Of a stretch of DNA of 64,000 nt, positions 1 through 9,430 are shown piece by piece (within the stretch, counting starts at the first letter, position 1; every line of letters begins with the position of its first letter). The notes beneath the pieces are model-generated. The model searched no databases, was not told the origin of the DNA, and saw only the letters and a program-made list of their open reading frames with translations. Made by a program: the position numbers and the translations under genes. The DNA is taken from positions 3,224,001 to 3,288,000 of the forward strand of contig OY760427.1 of the NCBI GenBank assembly GCA_963663495.1, in the 5' to 3' direction. Origin of the DNA: G963663495 sp963663495 (lineage in GTDB: Bacteria; Bacteroidota; Rhodothermia; Rhodothermales; Bin80).

Positions 1-889
1 TCCAAGCTTGGTAGACAGCCGCTGCAGGCACATCCAAGGCCGCCGCGATTGCCCGATCCACATTCCAGTTCCTCCACCGTGACAGTTCCGCCGTAATGTC
101 ACTCAGGATCTGTTCTCCCCTTGTATTTGCCAGATAACGCGTAAAAGCAAAGCCGTGGTTATATACGGTTTCCCTCAGAATACCCGATTTTGAATAGAAC
201 CCGCCCATCTCTGCAAGTGTAAGGGTCTCATCGGCCAACACCTGCATGCGTAACACCATGTCCCGATGCGTATCCCACCGATCAAAATCCATTGAGGCTC
301 TTTGGTATTGCGCTGTTCCTTCGGCAAACCATGCCGGGTTATTGAGGCTGAGTAGCGGATAGCTCACGACAACGTTGGGGAAGCCGTACAATACATCCGG
401 GCGACGTACATCTTCGTAGCCAAGCACCTGCAGATATGCCAGCGGGACCCTTGTCGACGCTCCCATAGCAGCCTGGACCTGCACGATGTGTGTAAATTCG
501 TGCGCGATCACATTACGCAGCCAGTCGTGGTCTCCCCTGAATCGCGAGTCTAGGGACGGAGCCCAAATCTCAATCTTATTGTCAAAGAAGAAGGCGGCCC
601 CATTAGAGTAATCCTCGTAGTCCTTGATAATGATGCTAACCTTTGAGCCAGGATGATGGCCATACAGCTCAGTTATAGGCCCGTAAACATCCTCGGCAAT
701 CCTTGCCACCTCCTCAGCGACATGCGTGCCGCTGCTTTCATGAAACAGCACGCTAAAATGCTCTGTCTCAATCGTCTGCCAATTCAGCGTTGGGCGTGCA
801 AAATCCACCAGTGAGGGGGACACTTGCGCAGCCGATATGACTGGCATGAGCAGGACTCCCACAAGTACGCTGCTCCCGCACGAATTCAT
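1..889 (-). CDS. Exported HExxH metallopeptidase (peptidase MA-like), C-terminus outside the window
   Basis: Reading the minus strand from the ATG at 889-887 gives 296 open codons running off the left edge. The start is a short hydrophobic signal peptide (residues 1-21, ending ISAAQ). A zinc site HEFTH lies at residues 130-134 and a downstream WFAEGTAQY puts a candidate third ligand Glu at 190; this gluzincin layout matches the peptidase MA-like proteins often found in Bacteroidota, where the catalytic domain is followed by WD40/TolB-like beta-propeller repeats. That C-terminal part would lie outside the window. Its ATG overlaps the stop of the preceding gene (ATGA), so it is probably translated by coupling as the last visible gene of the PorU-PorV operon. 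The substrate is unknown. The family call rests on the motifs only. Confidence 0.75.
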   Translation of the reverse strand, partial: MNSCGSSVLVGVLLMPVISAAQVSPSLVDFARPTLNWQTIETEHFSVLFHESSGTHVAEEVARIAEDVYGPITELYGHHPGSKVSIIIKDYEDYSNGAAFFFDNKIEIWAPSLDSRFRGDHDWLRNVIAHEFTHIVQVQAAMGASTRVPLAYLQVLGYEDVRRPDVLYGFPNVVVSYPLLSLNNPAWFAEGTAQYQRASMDFDRWDTHRDMVLRMQVLADETLTLAEMGGFYSKSGILRETVYNHGFAFTRYLANTRGEQILSDITAELSRWRNWNVDRAIAAALDVPAAAVYQAW

Positions 890-3840
890 CGTATGACGGC
901 CATCTTGACGAGTTGTGTTTCTGTCCGTCCGTCTTGAGCGACTGCGCGATAGCGGGCGTAGTACAGCCCGCTTGCTGCATCGGTATTCCAGAGTACCTCT
1001 ACCGGTACGCCGGCAACCGTTGAGAACGCCAGTTCGCCCGCCAGTGTGCCATCGGCACCAATGATCCGAATACTTACATCGGCATCCTCGCTGGTCATAC
1101 AGCGGAGGAATGACTCGCCACCACGTATGGGGTTCGGCCAGTTATAGGTTTCCGCGCCAACAAGCAACGCATCATCCTCTTGTCCACTCACCGCCGCCGC
1201 ATAGACAAAGCTCCCGTTGGTGGTTGTCGCATACCGTTGGCCCCATGGGGCTGCTGTTACATCCTCCCAGGAGTAGTCATGTACGCGCCCCGATCTGGAG
1301 GCTACGGTCAATCGGCCAGGAGCACCAAACGGTGTACCAGCCACCCTTGCCCCCACGTTAAGCGGAAAACCCTCAATGGGCTGTGCATTGAGGAAAGCGT
1401 AGACATCACCGCTGGTCGCACCAAGTACCACTACCATGCCCTCCTCCATCTCAAGCACCAACGGCTGTGCAGCAATCTCTGCCCCGACGTTCACTGGATA
1501 ATCGTTCATGACAGATGCGAAACGATGCGTTTGCATAACGAGCAAACTCTCACCGGCCGTCAAGACAATATCCAATCTTCCATCACCATTCATGTCTGCA
1601 AGGGCTGCCTTGCCAGACAACTCGTGACCTTCCGGTATAGCGTAATCAATGGTAAATTCCCCTGCGGATCCGTCGGGACGGAGGAGCAGCACGGAGCGCC
1701 CACCTTTACGCGGTATCGCGCCCCACGAACCACGCATATCGGTCCCGAAAACGAAGTCACCGATGTGCTCTTCCTCCAGGTTCAAATACCTCCATGTTGT
1801 TCCACTATCCAAATCTCGCGTTCCCTCTCGGCCCACAACCCATAGCCCATCCCCGCCCGCGAGGCCAATGCCTTCACCGATATCGTCCACGCTTTGTATG
1901 GTCACATCTTCCTTTACGGTCGCGACAACAGCCGATCCCGGCCCCGAAAACAGTGCGTGAAAGGCACCATCAACCGAAACTAGCGGCGGTTGAAATTCCC
2001 CTCCCGCATCCGGTACAGGCACGGTACGTGTCAACTGCGGCACGCCATCCGTGACACTGTACTCCGTGAAGGTAACCCCACCATCACTGCGCTGCATCAC
2101 AGCAAACCCATTGCCCGTGGGAACTGGCTTGGACATGGCTGGAATGGAAACCTGCCCGGTTTCCGACAGCACATGAAGTACCCCGGACATACCCTCAAAG
2201 ATATAGTATGTCGTGCCGACAACGAGCACGGATCCCTCATCGTCAATCTGTGCACGATCAACCTGGACCACGCGTGGTTGCAAAACACTGGTTCCTGCCT
2301 CTCTGCTGTAACGCAGCGTCATAACCGGCCCGGGAGCAGAAAAATCTTCCAGCACCACGAAGCTGTGGCCTCCCCGGTTCGTTCGGCTATCCGGAGTAGT
2401 GTTGTGTGCGAAACGATTGTCGTACAGCTGTATGGTTGTCCCTGTGGGCAACAACACCCGAGAGTCGTTGTCTTCGTAAAAAAAATCGAAGGGCGACCCC
2501 AGATAATTATCTTTCCCGATCTCTTGGGCGGAATCCGCCTCCTCAAGATCAACAGCTCTGTGACTCGGGTCATCGTTATTGACCCCGGACGCCACCTGCC
2601 TTTCGTCCACATGCCACACCAATATTCCTCCGTTAAATTGGCGGTCGTCCGCATCGCGGCCAGGTAACGAGAAGTCGTAATCGTCCACGCCGACTACAAC
2701 GCCGCCGGCGAAACCATCCACCGCAAACGCATCAAAATCGTTGTTCAGCTCCATGATGCGCTGCTCCACAATCGTACCGTGCTGCCAAATCTGCATGACC
2801 AATCCGTCGTTGCCCGGATCGCGGTTGCGGTTTTCCACCAGAAAATACTCGGCGTCAGAAATCTCAATACGGAGTGCTCGTGACTCTTCAAGCCCTGCAG
2901 CAGGTAGCTCCACCAGTCCTTCTGTGGGAACGACAACATCAAGCCATCCAAGCAGCTGCCGTGTCCAGGCACTCGGTTCTGGAGGAAACAACCCTGAAAA
3001 GGAAAAAATTCCTGCGGGATCCATCAGGCCAAACCTACCAATAGCAGACTCCCCGGTACGCGTATTAAACAGATCGGGAGCCCCCAGGTGGTTCAGGAAT
3101 GTTGCCGCTAGGAGTCCATTAATGGACAGGTTCAACAGAAAATCTTCGCCAGACAGAGGATTGCGTCCTTGGCGGGATTCTGTGCGCGGTAGCACGGAGG
3201 CGGAGCGGATCGGAATCTCCTTGAAGCGAAGCCCATGAAGTCCAAGACGCTTCAACTCGCTACCGGGGAAGAAAATGGACGGCAGATCAAGAGGTGTCTT
3301 GTCCAAAATGGTACCGATCAGCTCTACATCGCGTCCGACACCTGCATGAAACAGCATAAATACGGTACGGCCAGGATCCAGCTGCCGGGTTTCAAAGGCA
3401 CTCGTCTGCGAGGCTAATCCCCACGCCTCGCCTATCAGGGAGACCAGCTTGCGGCGTTCGGGATCCGAATCGGCCTGCTGGCCCGTGGGACTATAGTCTC
3501 CCATTGTGCCGCTTACGGTGACCACTTCCGGGAGCAGGTGGGTCGTGACTTGGGTCCTGCCGTCAGAAACCGTGCGAACGTAGTGCTCCAGAAACGCCAG
3601 ATGGGCTTGAAAATAGCCCGCGTCGTGCGGGAGCGGATCCACGGAAGGAGTCAGCCCGTCAGCGAACAGCGGGCCCGCAAAGGTGCCATTGCCGGTCGTA
3701 AAGTCCGTCTCATCCGGATGAAACTCTGCGCGCAGCGCGATCACATCGTAGTGAGGCGCAGCGGTTTGCGCACCGGCCGCAGTGGGAAACAGCGCAACAC
3801 ACAAGATCGCCAATCCCCGGTACGATACGATGCGGACCAT
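886..3840 (-). CDS. Large exported M6-like protein with degenerate zinc site and T9SS-type C-terminal domain
   Basis: About 984 residues from the ATG at 3840; an in-frame ATG at 3885 exists but would overlap porV, and the one at 3840 is directly followed by a signal peptide ending AAGAQ. The middle of the N-terminal half resembles M6/immune inhibitor A proteases: the GAPDLFNT and FGLMDPAG segments correspond to the family's LPDLYD and WDLM regions. The expected HExxH in front of GAPDLF reads TFLNH (residues 247-251), so the catalytic His and Glu are missing and only the second His is kept. Later parts contain an FG-GAP/calcium-like loop (DMNGDGRLDI) and a C-terminal NWPNP...GLYYARY domain typical of T9SS type A sorting signals. 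It is probably a secreted, catalytically dead protein handled by PorV/PorU encoded just upstream. Its role is unknown. Confidence 0.75.
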   Translation of the reverse strand: MVRIVSYRGLAILCVALFPTAAGAQTAAPHYDVIALRAEFHPDETDFTTGNGTFAGPLFADGLTPSVDPLPHDAGYFQAHLAFLEHYVRTVSDGRTQVTTHLLPEVVTVSGTMGDYSPTGQQADSDPERRKLVSLIGEAWGLASQTSAFETRQLDPGRTVFMLFHAGVGRDVELIGTILDKTPLDLPSIFFPGSELKRLGLHGLRFKEIPIRSASVLPRTESRQGRNPLSGEDFLLNLSINGLLAATFLNHLGAPDLFNTRTGESAIGRFGLMDPAGIFSFSGLFPPEPSAWTRQLLGWLDVVVPTEGLVELPAAGLEESRALRIEISDAEYFLVENRNRDPGNDGLVMQIWQHGTIVEQRIMELNNDFDAFAVDGFAGGVVVGVDDYDFSLPGRDADDRQFNGGILVWHVDERQVASGVNNDDPSHRAVDLEEADSAQEIGKDNYLGSPFDFFYEDNDSRVLLPTGTTIQLYDNRFAHNTTPDSRTNRGGHSFVVLEDFSAPGPVMTLRYSREAGTSVLQPRVVQVDRAQIDDEGSVLVVGTTYYIFEGMSGVLHVLSETGQVSIPAMSKPVPTGNGFAVMQRSDGGVTFTEYSVTDGVPQLTRTVPVPDAGGEFQPPLVSVDGAFHALFSGPGSAVVATVKEDVTIQSVDDIGEGIGLAGGDGLWVVGREGTRDLDSGTTWRYLNLEEEHIGDFVFGTDMRGSWGAIPRKGGRSVLLLRPDGSAGEFTIDYAIPEGHELSGKAALADMNGDGRLDIVLTAGESLLVMQTHRFASVMNDYPVNVGAEIAAQPLVLEMEEGMVVVLGATSGDVYAFLNAQPIEGFPLNVGARVAGTPFGAPGRLTVASRSGRVHDYSWEDVTAAPWGQRYATTTNGSFVYAAAVSGQEDDALLVGAETYNWPNPIRGGESFLRCMTSEDADVSIRIIGADGTLAGELAFSTVAGVPVEVLWNTDAASGLYYARYRAVAQDGRTETQLVKMAVIR

Positions 3841-3874
3841 GCCTCGTACACTGCCCGCTGTCCAGATCGCTGGA

Positions 3875-5080
3875 CTATTTAACAAAGTTCAGCAGCAGGG
3901 AAAAGCGCATCGTATTGGCCAGCGGATGATTTTCCTCCAGCGCGTAGATGTACGAAAAATCCACTCCTACAATGTTATAACGAATGCCGGCCCCGAATGT
4001 CAAGAACTCTCTGTTACCATTGTAAGGGTTCTCGTAGAAGTATCCTGCCCGTATCGCAAACAGGTTATTGTACCAGTACTCAAATCCGCTGGATATCAAC
4101 AGCTGATCAATGACGGAGAGTGTCTCATACTCCTCTTCTTCATCGGCCAGTGCAGTGCGCAGCACATCAATGCTTGTCCAGGACGAAAGGATTGCCTTGT
4201 AGAATGGATCAGTCGAATACTCGAATGAGCATGTCTCCGGATCCGCGGGATCAATGCATGTCTGTGAAACACGCTGACGGACAAGGATCTTTGAATAGTC
4301 GTTAGCAAGAGTGATCTTGTTATAGTCGTCGAATTCAAACGTAAACGCATGGCCAAACCTAAGTAACGTTGGGATTGGGTCGGCCTGTTCGCTATCGGAA
4401 TATTGAATCTTGGGACCCATGTTGGACAGATTGAAGCCGGCGGAATACTGGCCTTCCGCCGAGGCGAGGCCGAAGCTGCGGGTCCGGTAGAGGACTCCAA
4501 GGTCCAATCCCACGGAAACGCCAGGATTCGTCTGCTGTGTACCTACCTGTACATTCGCGAGGCTTGAATAGATCAGGCGCAGGCCGGTACCAACCGACAA
4601 ACCGCGGCTCACCTTGAAGCCGTACGATATTCCTGCTGCGAGGTCATAGGATCGAAAATCGCCGAGATCATTATTCTGAGCATCCCGGTATTCGTGGGTA
4701 CCGAGGAACAGGTAGGTCAAATGGACGCCAACGGTCCCCCATCCTTTGATATGCTGCTTCCCTACCAGGTATTCGTAGAAAATGTCGGAGCTAAACTCCG
4801 GCAACCAGTTGGAGTGCGTTAGCGATGCCTCCGTCCCGGTCTGTTCTGCGAGGCCGGCGGGGTTCCAGAATATGGCGTTAGCATTGTCAGCTATTGCTAC
4901 GCCGGCATTACCCATACCTGCGGCTCGGCTGTCCGGCTCAATCATCAGAAAGACTACCGCGGCCCCGCCGATCTGGGCGAGGGCCTGTTGCCCGTGTGCA
5001 CACACGAGCAACAGGCAGGCAAGAAAAACACTTCGCGTAATGGCCTGCCGTATTGCAGTTGCGGCCTTGATGAAAAACAT
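3875..5080 (-). CDS. porV: T9SS outer membrane shuttle protein PorV
   Basis: An outer membrane beta-barrel of the FadL-like PorV/PorQ family. PorV binds the C-terminal signal of T9SS cargo emerging from the translocon and carries it to the PorU sortase. Visible marks are a signal peptide (MFFIKA start, cleavage after QALAQ), the family's N-terminal signature DSRAAGMGNAGVA with IFWNPAGLA following, and many alternating aromatic beta-strands to a C-terminal FSLLLNFVK. From the ATG at 5080 it is about 401 residues, normal for PorV; ATGs at 5110 and 5131 are alternatives, the last overlapping porU. It follows porU by some 10-40 bp and precedes two exported proteins, which fits one T9SS operon. 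The identification is strong; the exact start is not. Confidence 0.9.
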   Translation of the reverse strand: MFFIKAATAIRQAITRSVFLACLLLVCAHGQQALAQIGGAAVVFLMIEPDSRAAGMGNAGVAIADNANAIFWNPAGLAEQTGTEASLTHSNWLPEFSSDIFYEYLVGKQHIKGWGTVGVHLTYLFLGTHEYRDAQNNDLGDFRSYDLAAGISYGFKVSRGLSVGTGLRLIYSSLANVQVGTQQTNPGVSVGLDLGVLYRTRSFGLASAEGQYSAGFNLSNMGPKIQYSDSEQADPIPTLLRFGHAFTFEFDDYNKITLANDYSKILVRQRVSQTCIDPADPETCSFEYSTDPFYKAILSSWTSIDVLRTALADEEEEYETLSVIDQLLISSGFEYWYNNLFAIRAGYFYENPYNGNREFLTFGAGIRYNIVGVDFSYIYALEENHPLANTMRFSLLLNFVK

Positions 5081-5120
5081 GGTGTCCAGTGGGATGGGAT
5101 GAAAAGACATTAGGAAAGGA

Positions 5121-8100
5121 TCAGCGAACAATGGCTAGCCGCTCTATGGCTTCAGCAACCTGCGATTCGCCGTCTGCGCCTTCAATGGCCACGCGCAGCT
5201 TGTACAAGTACACACCAGGAGGAAGGCGTACGTATTCGTCGTCGGTGCCGTCCCACACAAGGTGCATGGCACCTCCAGGCAGAAAATCAATCGTTTCAAT
5301 CGTTCGAACGGGACGCCCGGCAAGACTGTAGATGCGGATACGTGCTGTGACGGGAGTACCGGCCGGTTGGTTGTGCTCAAAGACAAATCGAGTAGGCCCT
5401 AGCGTGGGATTCGGGTAATTGAGCGTGTTACGTATTTGTAGCGCCTCTGATTCTGTTACTACAAACTCAACAGCTTCGCGCGTGGAATTATTTAGCACAT
5501 CCCAGGCGCGCACTTCCACGTTATGGGTTCCCGGATCCAGATCTTCAGAGAACGCATAGCGGACCCGGCCCTTTTGGTAGGAGTCTTCGTCGCTTTCGTA
5601 GAAGCCTCCGATATTAACGGCGTTTTCTTCGTCACCGTCGACGATGAGTAGCATTTCGTGGCCGACACCTGCACCCACGGTATTGATTCCGCTCTCATCG
5701 AACAGTTTCACTAGCACCTCGGGGTTGGGCACCGTAAGCTGTCCGCTGGTGAATGCCTCGTCCCCCAGAAAAACCTCAATCGCGGGACCGTCCGTATCGT
5801 CGGGTATGTTGGCGGCTGTGCCTCCTACAACAAATTTTTCTGTGAACCCGTGCGCGTGCGCGTTGCCTGATGTGGAGTAGGCTGTGATGCGGCCATCCAT
5901 ATCACTATAGGAAATATCCTTGGGTACCACGAACGTTGCTTCAAATCGCCCCCCCTCCACTGCAGTCCTTCCCCGCCAGATCAGATCCTCGCGGACCGTG
6001 TAATAGGGCCGCGGCATATACCGCCGCATATCGGGTGGAATAGCGACGCGCCGTTCTGCGTCGTAGACCGTGAGACTTACCGTGCCATTAAAGCCGGTGT
6101 CCACGGTCCCGCTCGGACTGCGAATCTCCCCGCGTATAGTTGTTCGATCAAGGGCGCTCAACTGAAGCTTCCTATCGCTAAACGGCCTGCCGCCAAGGTC
6201 CGTGATAGCAGCACGACGATCTGCCGTCCCGATACGCATGGTCGGGTCTCCCAGGAGGTTGAACTTACGATTGTTCCCTTCGAAGCCGACGCGCGTGTTT
6301 TTCGTCAGGCGCAGTGCATCTCCTATCCGACGGGGATTGCCTTGGTCGTCAGGTTGAAACAGCTGATCGTTCAGTGCGACATTCAGCCCGACATTCAACG
6401 ACTGCGAATTGCCTGACGTATAGACGCTCCGCACGGTGGTAAGAAGTGCTATGGCTCCGCCGTCCGGGTTTAGCAGCAATTCTTCCGCCCCGCTCTGTTC
6501 ATTGGACAGGTCCCAGCGTCCAAAAGAGCAAGTGGCTGTAACAAATATTGGCAAGGCATCGCGGTTGTCCAGCGCCTGCGCATCCGACAGGTGGAACAAG
6601 TTCTCTTGTGCCAGACCCTCTTCCCCGCCGTGTCCGCTGTAGTTGACCATCAGTACGCCACTGCGAATGGCCGAGAGTAGATCATGCCTTGCCCCGGGCA
6701 CGCGCCATGTGTTACGGAATTCGCGCGCATACGAGATAGCGTACACCTTCTCCTGGTTAATCTCGGGCGCTTGCCTGCGGACGGTTTCGGCTACCACATC
6801 TGTGTTCTGGGTATGCAGGTCCTGGTCATTCTGTTGCCCGCCAGCACCCGTCGGGCCGTCATCTGCAACAAAAAGATACCGCTGCCTCCAAGCGCCGAAG
6901 GAGGCAGGCGACGCATAGTGCTGTAGCTTTTCGAGCACCGCCTGCGCCTGTTCGACAGAATAGACGGTGATACGCCCCACACCCAAATCAACCCGTTCGT
7001 TGAGGTGCTCGTTTGAGCCGCCAAAGGTGTAGCGCGTGAAGGGCCATTCTCCCTCGTTATCATCAAGCAGTCCGAAGTAGTCGTCAGTTGTATATGTCTC
7101 TTCCGGGTACCACGATTCCACTGTTTGGAAGGGTGGGATCAGGTTGGGTATGGCCGGGGGCTCTGGGCCGACGTTGCGGTAATTAAAATGGCCATCGCCA
7201 AAGAAGAGCACGTAAAGAAGCCGCTGCTCATCTGTTGGCGCACCATCGTATAGAAATTTCAAATAGTCACGTATAGCGCGAAAATCTCGTAGTCCACCTC
7301 CGAACTCATTGAAGATATGCTCCACATCAACCACCCCGACCGTGAGGCCTTCTTCCCGCCTCATCGCGGCCAGCTCATTGGCGTGAGGCAGAAGTATGTC
7401 TGGTGCTACGATCAGGAACTGAGGCCATGCCCCTGCTCCGTGCAGGTTCTGCGGGGACACTAGGCATGTTTCCCCGCAGGCTTCCTCAATATCAATGCTG
7501 CGGGCATCAGCCGCGACAAAAGCGATAAGCTCCCGCGGCTCTGTTTCATCCAAGACATTTATCGGTACGTGGAAGGCATTATTGACCTGCTGCACACCCA
7601 GCCTCAGGAAGGAGCCTGTGTTGGTGATATCAATGACATACGGCTCTGTTCCAAAGCCGGTAAGCACCGCTTCAAAGGCTCCTGACTGTCCGGCCGGTGA
7701 ATGGAACCGTAGCCCCCCCGGCGTCGCTTGCAGCGACTTGGGATAAAAAACCCGCATCCAGTCGAGTGCGGCTATGACGTTGGCATCCTGCGACCCCAGT
7801 CGCAGGAGAACGCTCAGGGCCTGGCCCGTCGTAGCGGCCTGTTCAAATTCCACTATCCTGCTCCTTGCTACCACGGTGGTGGATGTAGAGGCAACCGCTC
7901 CAAGGTTGGCCGATGTTAATGTGGTGCTGCCGGAAACAAAGAAGATATCCGTCGCCGGATTGGACTGTACCGCCGGCCTGGCTACATAGCGGACTGTGCC
8001 GTTGACCAGATTGGGCAGTTCCAGGTTGTCAAGTATGGACAGTTCTGCTCCCGACCCTGTGATGAGGTTGCTGACCCATGTATGTCCAGTCCCGCCGGGT

Positions 8101-9182
8101 TCTCTGGTCCACATGTAGTTGTCCATATCTACGAAGTACCGTCCAATAATCTGGCGTAGTACTCTGGATCCCGGGGTGGGCGCAAAGGGTTTTTGCTGCA
8201 TTGGTTGGTTATTGCCGCCATCAATGCGAACGAAGTAGTAGTTCTCGTTGGAGAAAGGGTTCACATAATGCTGCATTGAGTAAATCTGCTCCCCGTTTTC
8301 GTCGGTGATGGGTCGGCCTCGCGAATCCACGCTTAGCGCATACCGCCAGCCGCTTGGTGGTGCTCCGTAGAAAAGGACGGCATCTTCTGCGTCAAACGAA
8401 CCATCGCCTCCCCCCATCACGATGACCTGATTTTCCACCAAATCTTCTGCCCTTTCGGCGCTATTCAGCGCTGGGAGCGGTGCCCCGCCGTTACCGAAGA
8501 TCTGGATATTATCTGGATCAATGCTTCCCGGATCCCGATCCAGGCCCGGCAGTGTTGTAAGAAAGTCCCGGTCAATCCGGTAAACGCCCTCTTCCGTGAT
8601 AGCCAGCTTGAATACCGTGCCACTGGCCAACACGCTTTGGGTTGTGGCATGTTGTTTGGGCGCTACTAGAAGCTGATCTCGTGCCCGCGTATCCATGTCG
8701 AGTGCGACACGGACTTGCCGGTACCGCCGTAGCGTATTGGTGCCGACATCGTATTGGAGCGTACGGACCGCGAGAGTGGCGGCGGGCTTCTTGCGTTCCC
8801 ATCCCAACGCTCCTATTTCGGCTGCAGGGCCGTGAATCGTATTGAACCGGGATGCGGAAGTGTCTGCTGGAAGCGTGATTGCGTCAAACGTGGAGGAAAG
8901 TACAGTGACCGTCGGAAGCGCCAAAGTAGGAAGCTGCACAAAGGCTGTACGCTCCGTCACTCCGCCCCCAGAGAGGGCCAACAGTTCCGATTCTCCAAGA
9001 ATGCCTGCACCAAGCGAATCCACAGCTGCGCCCAATGAGTTCGGCCATATTGCTTCAAGGACGTATACTTCCCGTGTGTCGGTGGCGCTCTCCCGTGTGA
9101 TCGAAATATGCTGGGACCAGCTGATGTGCGGCGCCGCAATCGCGGTGCAATACACTAGCATGAAAATCCAAGTTCTCTTCAT
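5121..9182 (-). CDS. porU: T9SS C25-family sortase PorU
   Basis: Gingipain-related cell-surface transpeptidase that removes the C-terminal signal of T9SS cargo and anchors the cargo to the outer membrane. Starting at the ATG at 9182 the protein has 1353 residues and a clear signal peptide (MKRTWIF... to SWSQ); the ATG at 9272 adds 30 residues that are not signal-like. The C25 catalytic pair is visible: His in NYSGHGG (about residue 847) and Cys in TATCSFGRWD (about residue 884), with FFGDGHFNYRN upstream. The C-terminus holds a FlgD/T9SS-like domain beginning NYPNPTLG and ending YLYKLRV...LAIVR. It is slightly longer than the classical protein (about 1150 residues). It heads the minus-strand block porU-porV-M6-like-MA-like. 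Confidence 0.92.
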   Translation of the reverse strand: MKRTWIFMLVYCTAIAAPHISWSQHISITRESATDTREVYVLEAIWPNSLGAAVDSLGAGILGESELLALSGGGVTERTAFVQLPTLALPTVTVLSSTFDAITLPADTSASRFNTIHGPAAEIGALGWERKKPAATLAVRTLQYDVGTNTLRRYRQVRVALDMDTRARDQLLVAPKQHATTQSVLASGTVFKLAITEEGVYRIDRDFLTTLPGLDRDPGSIDPDNIQIFGNGGAPLPALNSAERAEDLVENQVIVMGGGDGSFDAEDAVLFYGAPPSGWRYALSVDSRGRPITDENGEQIYSMQHYVNPFSNENYYFVRIDGGNNQPMQQKPFAPTPGSRVLRQIIGRYFVDMDNYMWTREPGGTGHTWVSNLITGSGAELSILDNLELPNLVNGTVRYVARPAVQSNPATDIFFVSGSTTLTSANLGAVASTSTTVVARSRIVEFEQAATTGQALSVLLRLGSQDANVIAALDWMRVFYPKSLQATPGGLRFHSPAGQSGAFEAVLTGFGTEPYVIDITNTGSFLRLGVQQVNNAFHVPINVLDETEPRELIAFVAADARSIDIEEACGETCLVSPQNLHGAGAWPQFLIVAPDILLPHANELAAMRREEGLTVGVVDVEHIFNEFGGGLRDFRAIRDYLKFLYDGAPTDEQRLLYVLFFGDGHFNYRNVGPEPPAIPNLIPPFQTVESWYPEETYTTDDYFGLLDDNEGEWPFTRYTFGGSNEHLNERVDLGVGRITVYSVEQAQAVLEKLQHYASPASFGAWRQRYLFVADDGPTGAGGQQNDQDLHTQNTDVVAETVRRQAPEINQEKVYAISYAREFRNTWRVPGARHDLLSAIRSGVLMVNYSGHGGEEGLAQENLFHLSDAQALDNRDALPIFVTATCSFGRWDLSNEQSGAEELLLNPDGGAIALLTTVRSVYTSGNSQSLNVGLNVALNDQLFQPDDQGNPRRIGDALRLTKNTRVGFEGNNRKFNLLGDPTMRIGTADRRAAITDLGGRPFSDRKLQLSALDRTTIRGEIRSPSGTVDTGFNGTVSLTVYDAERRVAIPPDMRRYMPRPYYTVREDLIWRGRTAVEGGRFEATFVVPKDISYSDMDGRITAYSTSGNAHAHGFTEKFVVGGTAANIPDDTDGPAIEVFLGDEAFTSGQLTVPNPEVLVKLFDESGINTVGAGVGHEMLLIVDGDEENAVNIGGFYESDEDSYQKGRVRYAFSEDLDPGTHNVEVRAWDVLNNSTREAVEFVVTESEALQIRNTLNYPNPTLGPTRFVFEHNQPAGTPVTARIRIYSLAGRPVRTIETIDFLPGGAMHLVWDGTDDEYVRLPPGVYLYKLRVAIEGADGESQVAEAIERLAIVR

Positions 9183-9430
9183 TGTGATCGGAAGTACATC
9201 GTACCACTTCGGAAATGGCCAATCAAGCGCACTTGCATCGACGCGTAGGCGAGACAACGAGCAGATAACCACGCGCTACCGTGGTATTTCGCGCGCCGCG
9301 GCGGGCGGCATAAGGCATCCCCAATTCTCTCTACAACAAGTTTCGAATCGTAACTACTACTTCCCTATCGCAGCCCAGTCTTGAGGACATCCGTGTACTG
9401 AAACACACACATGCAGGTTTCCAAGCTGTG
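9183..9430 (-). promoter_or_regulatory. Intergenic region upstream of porU, probable operon promoter
   Basis: This 248-bp gap separates the MBL hydrolase gene (same strand) from porU and is the only sizeable gap before the four-gene T9SS block, so the operon's promoter should lie here. I could not fix -7/-33 boxes of the Bacteroidota type with confidence. Confidence 0.35.
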
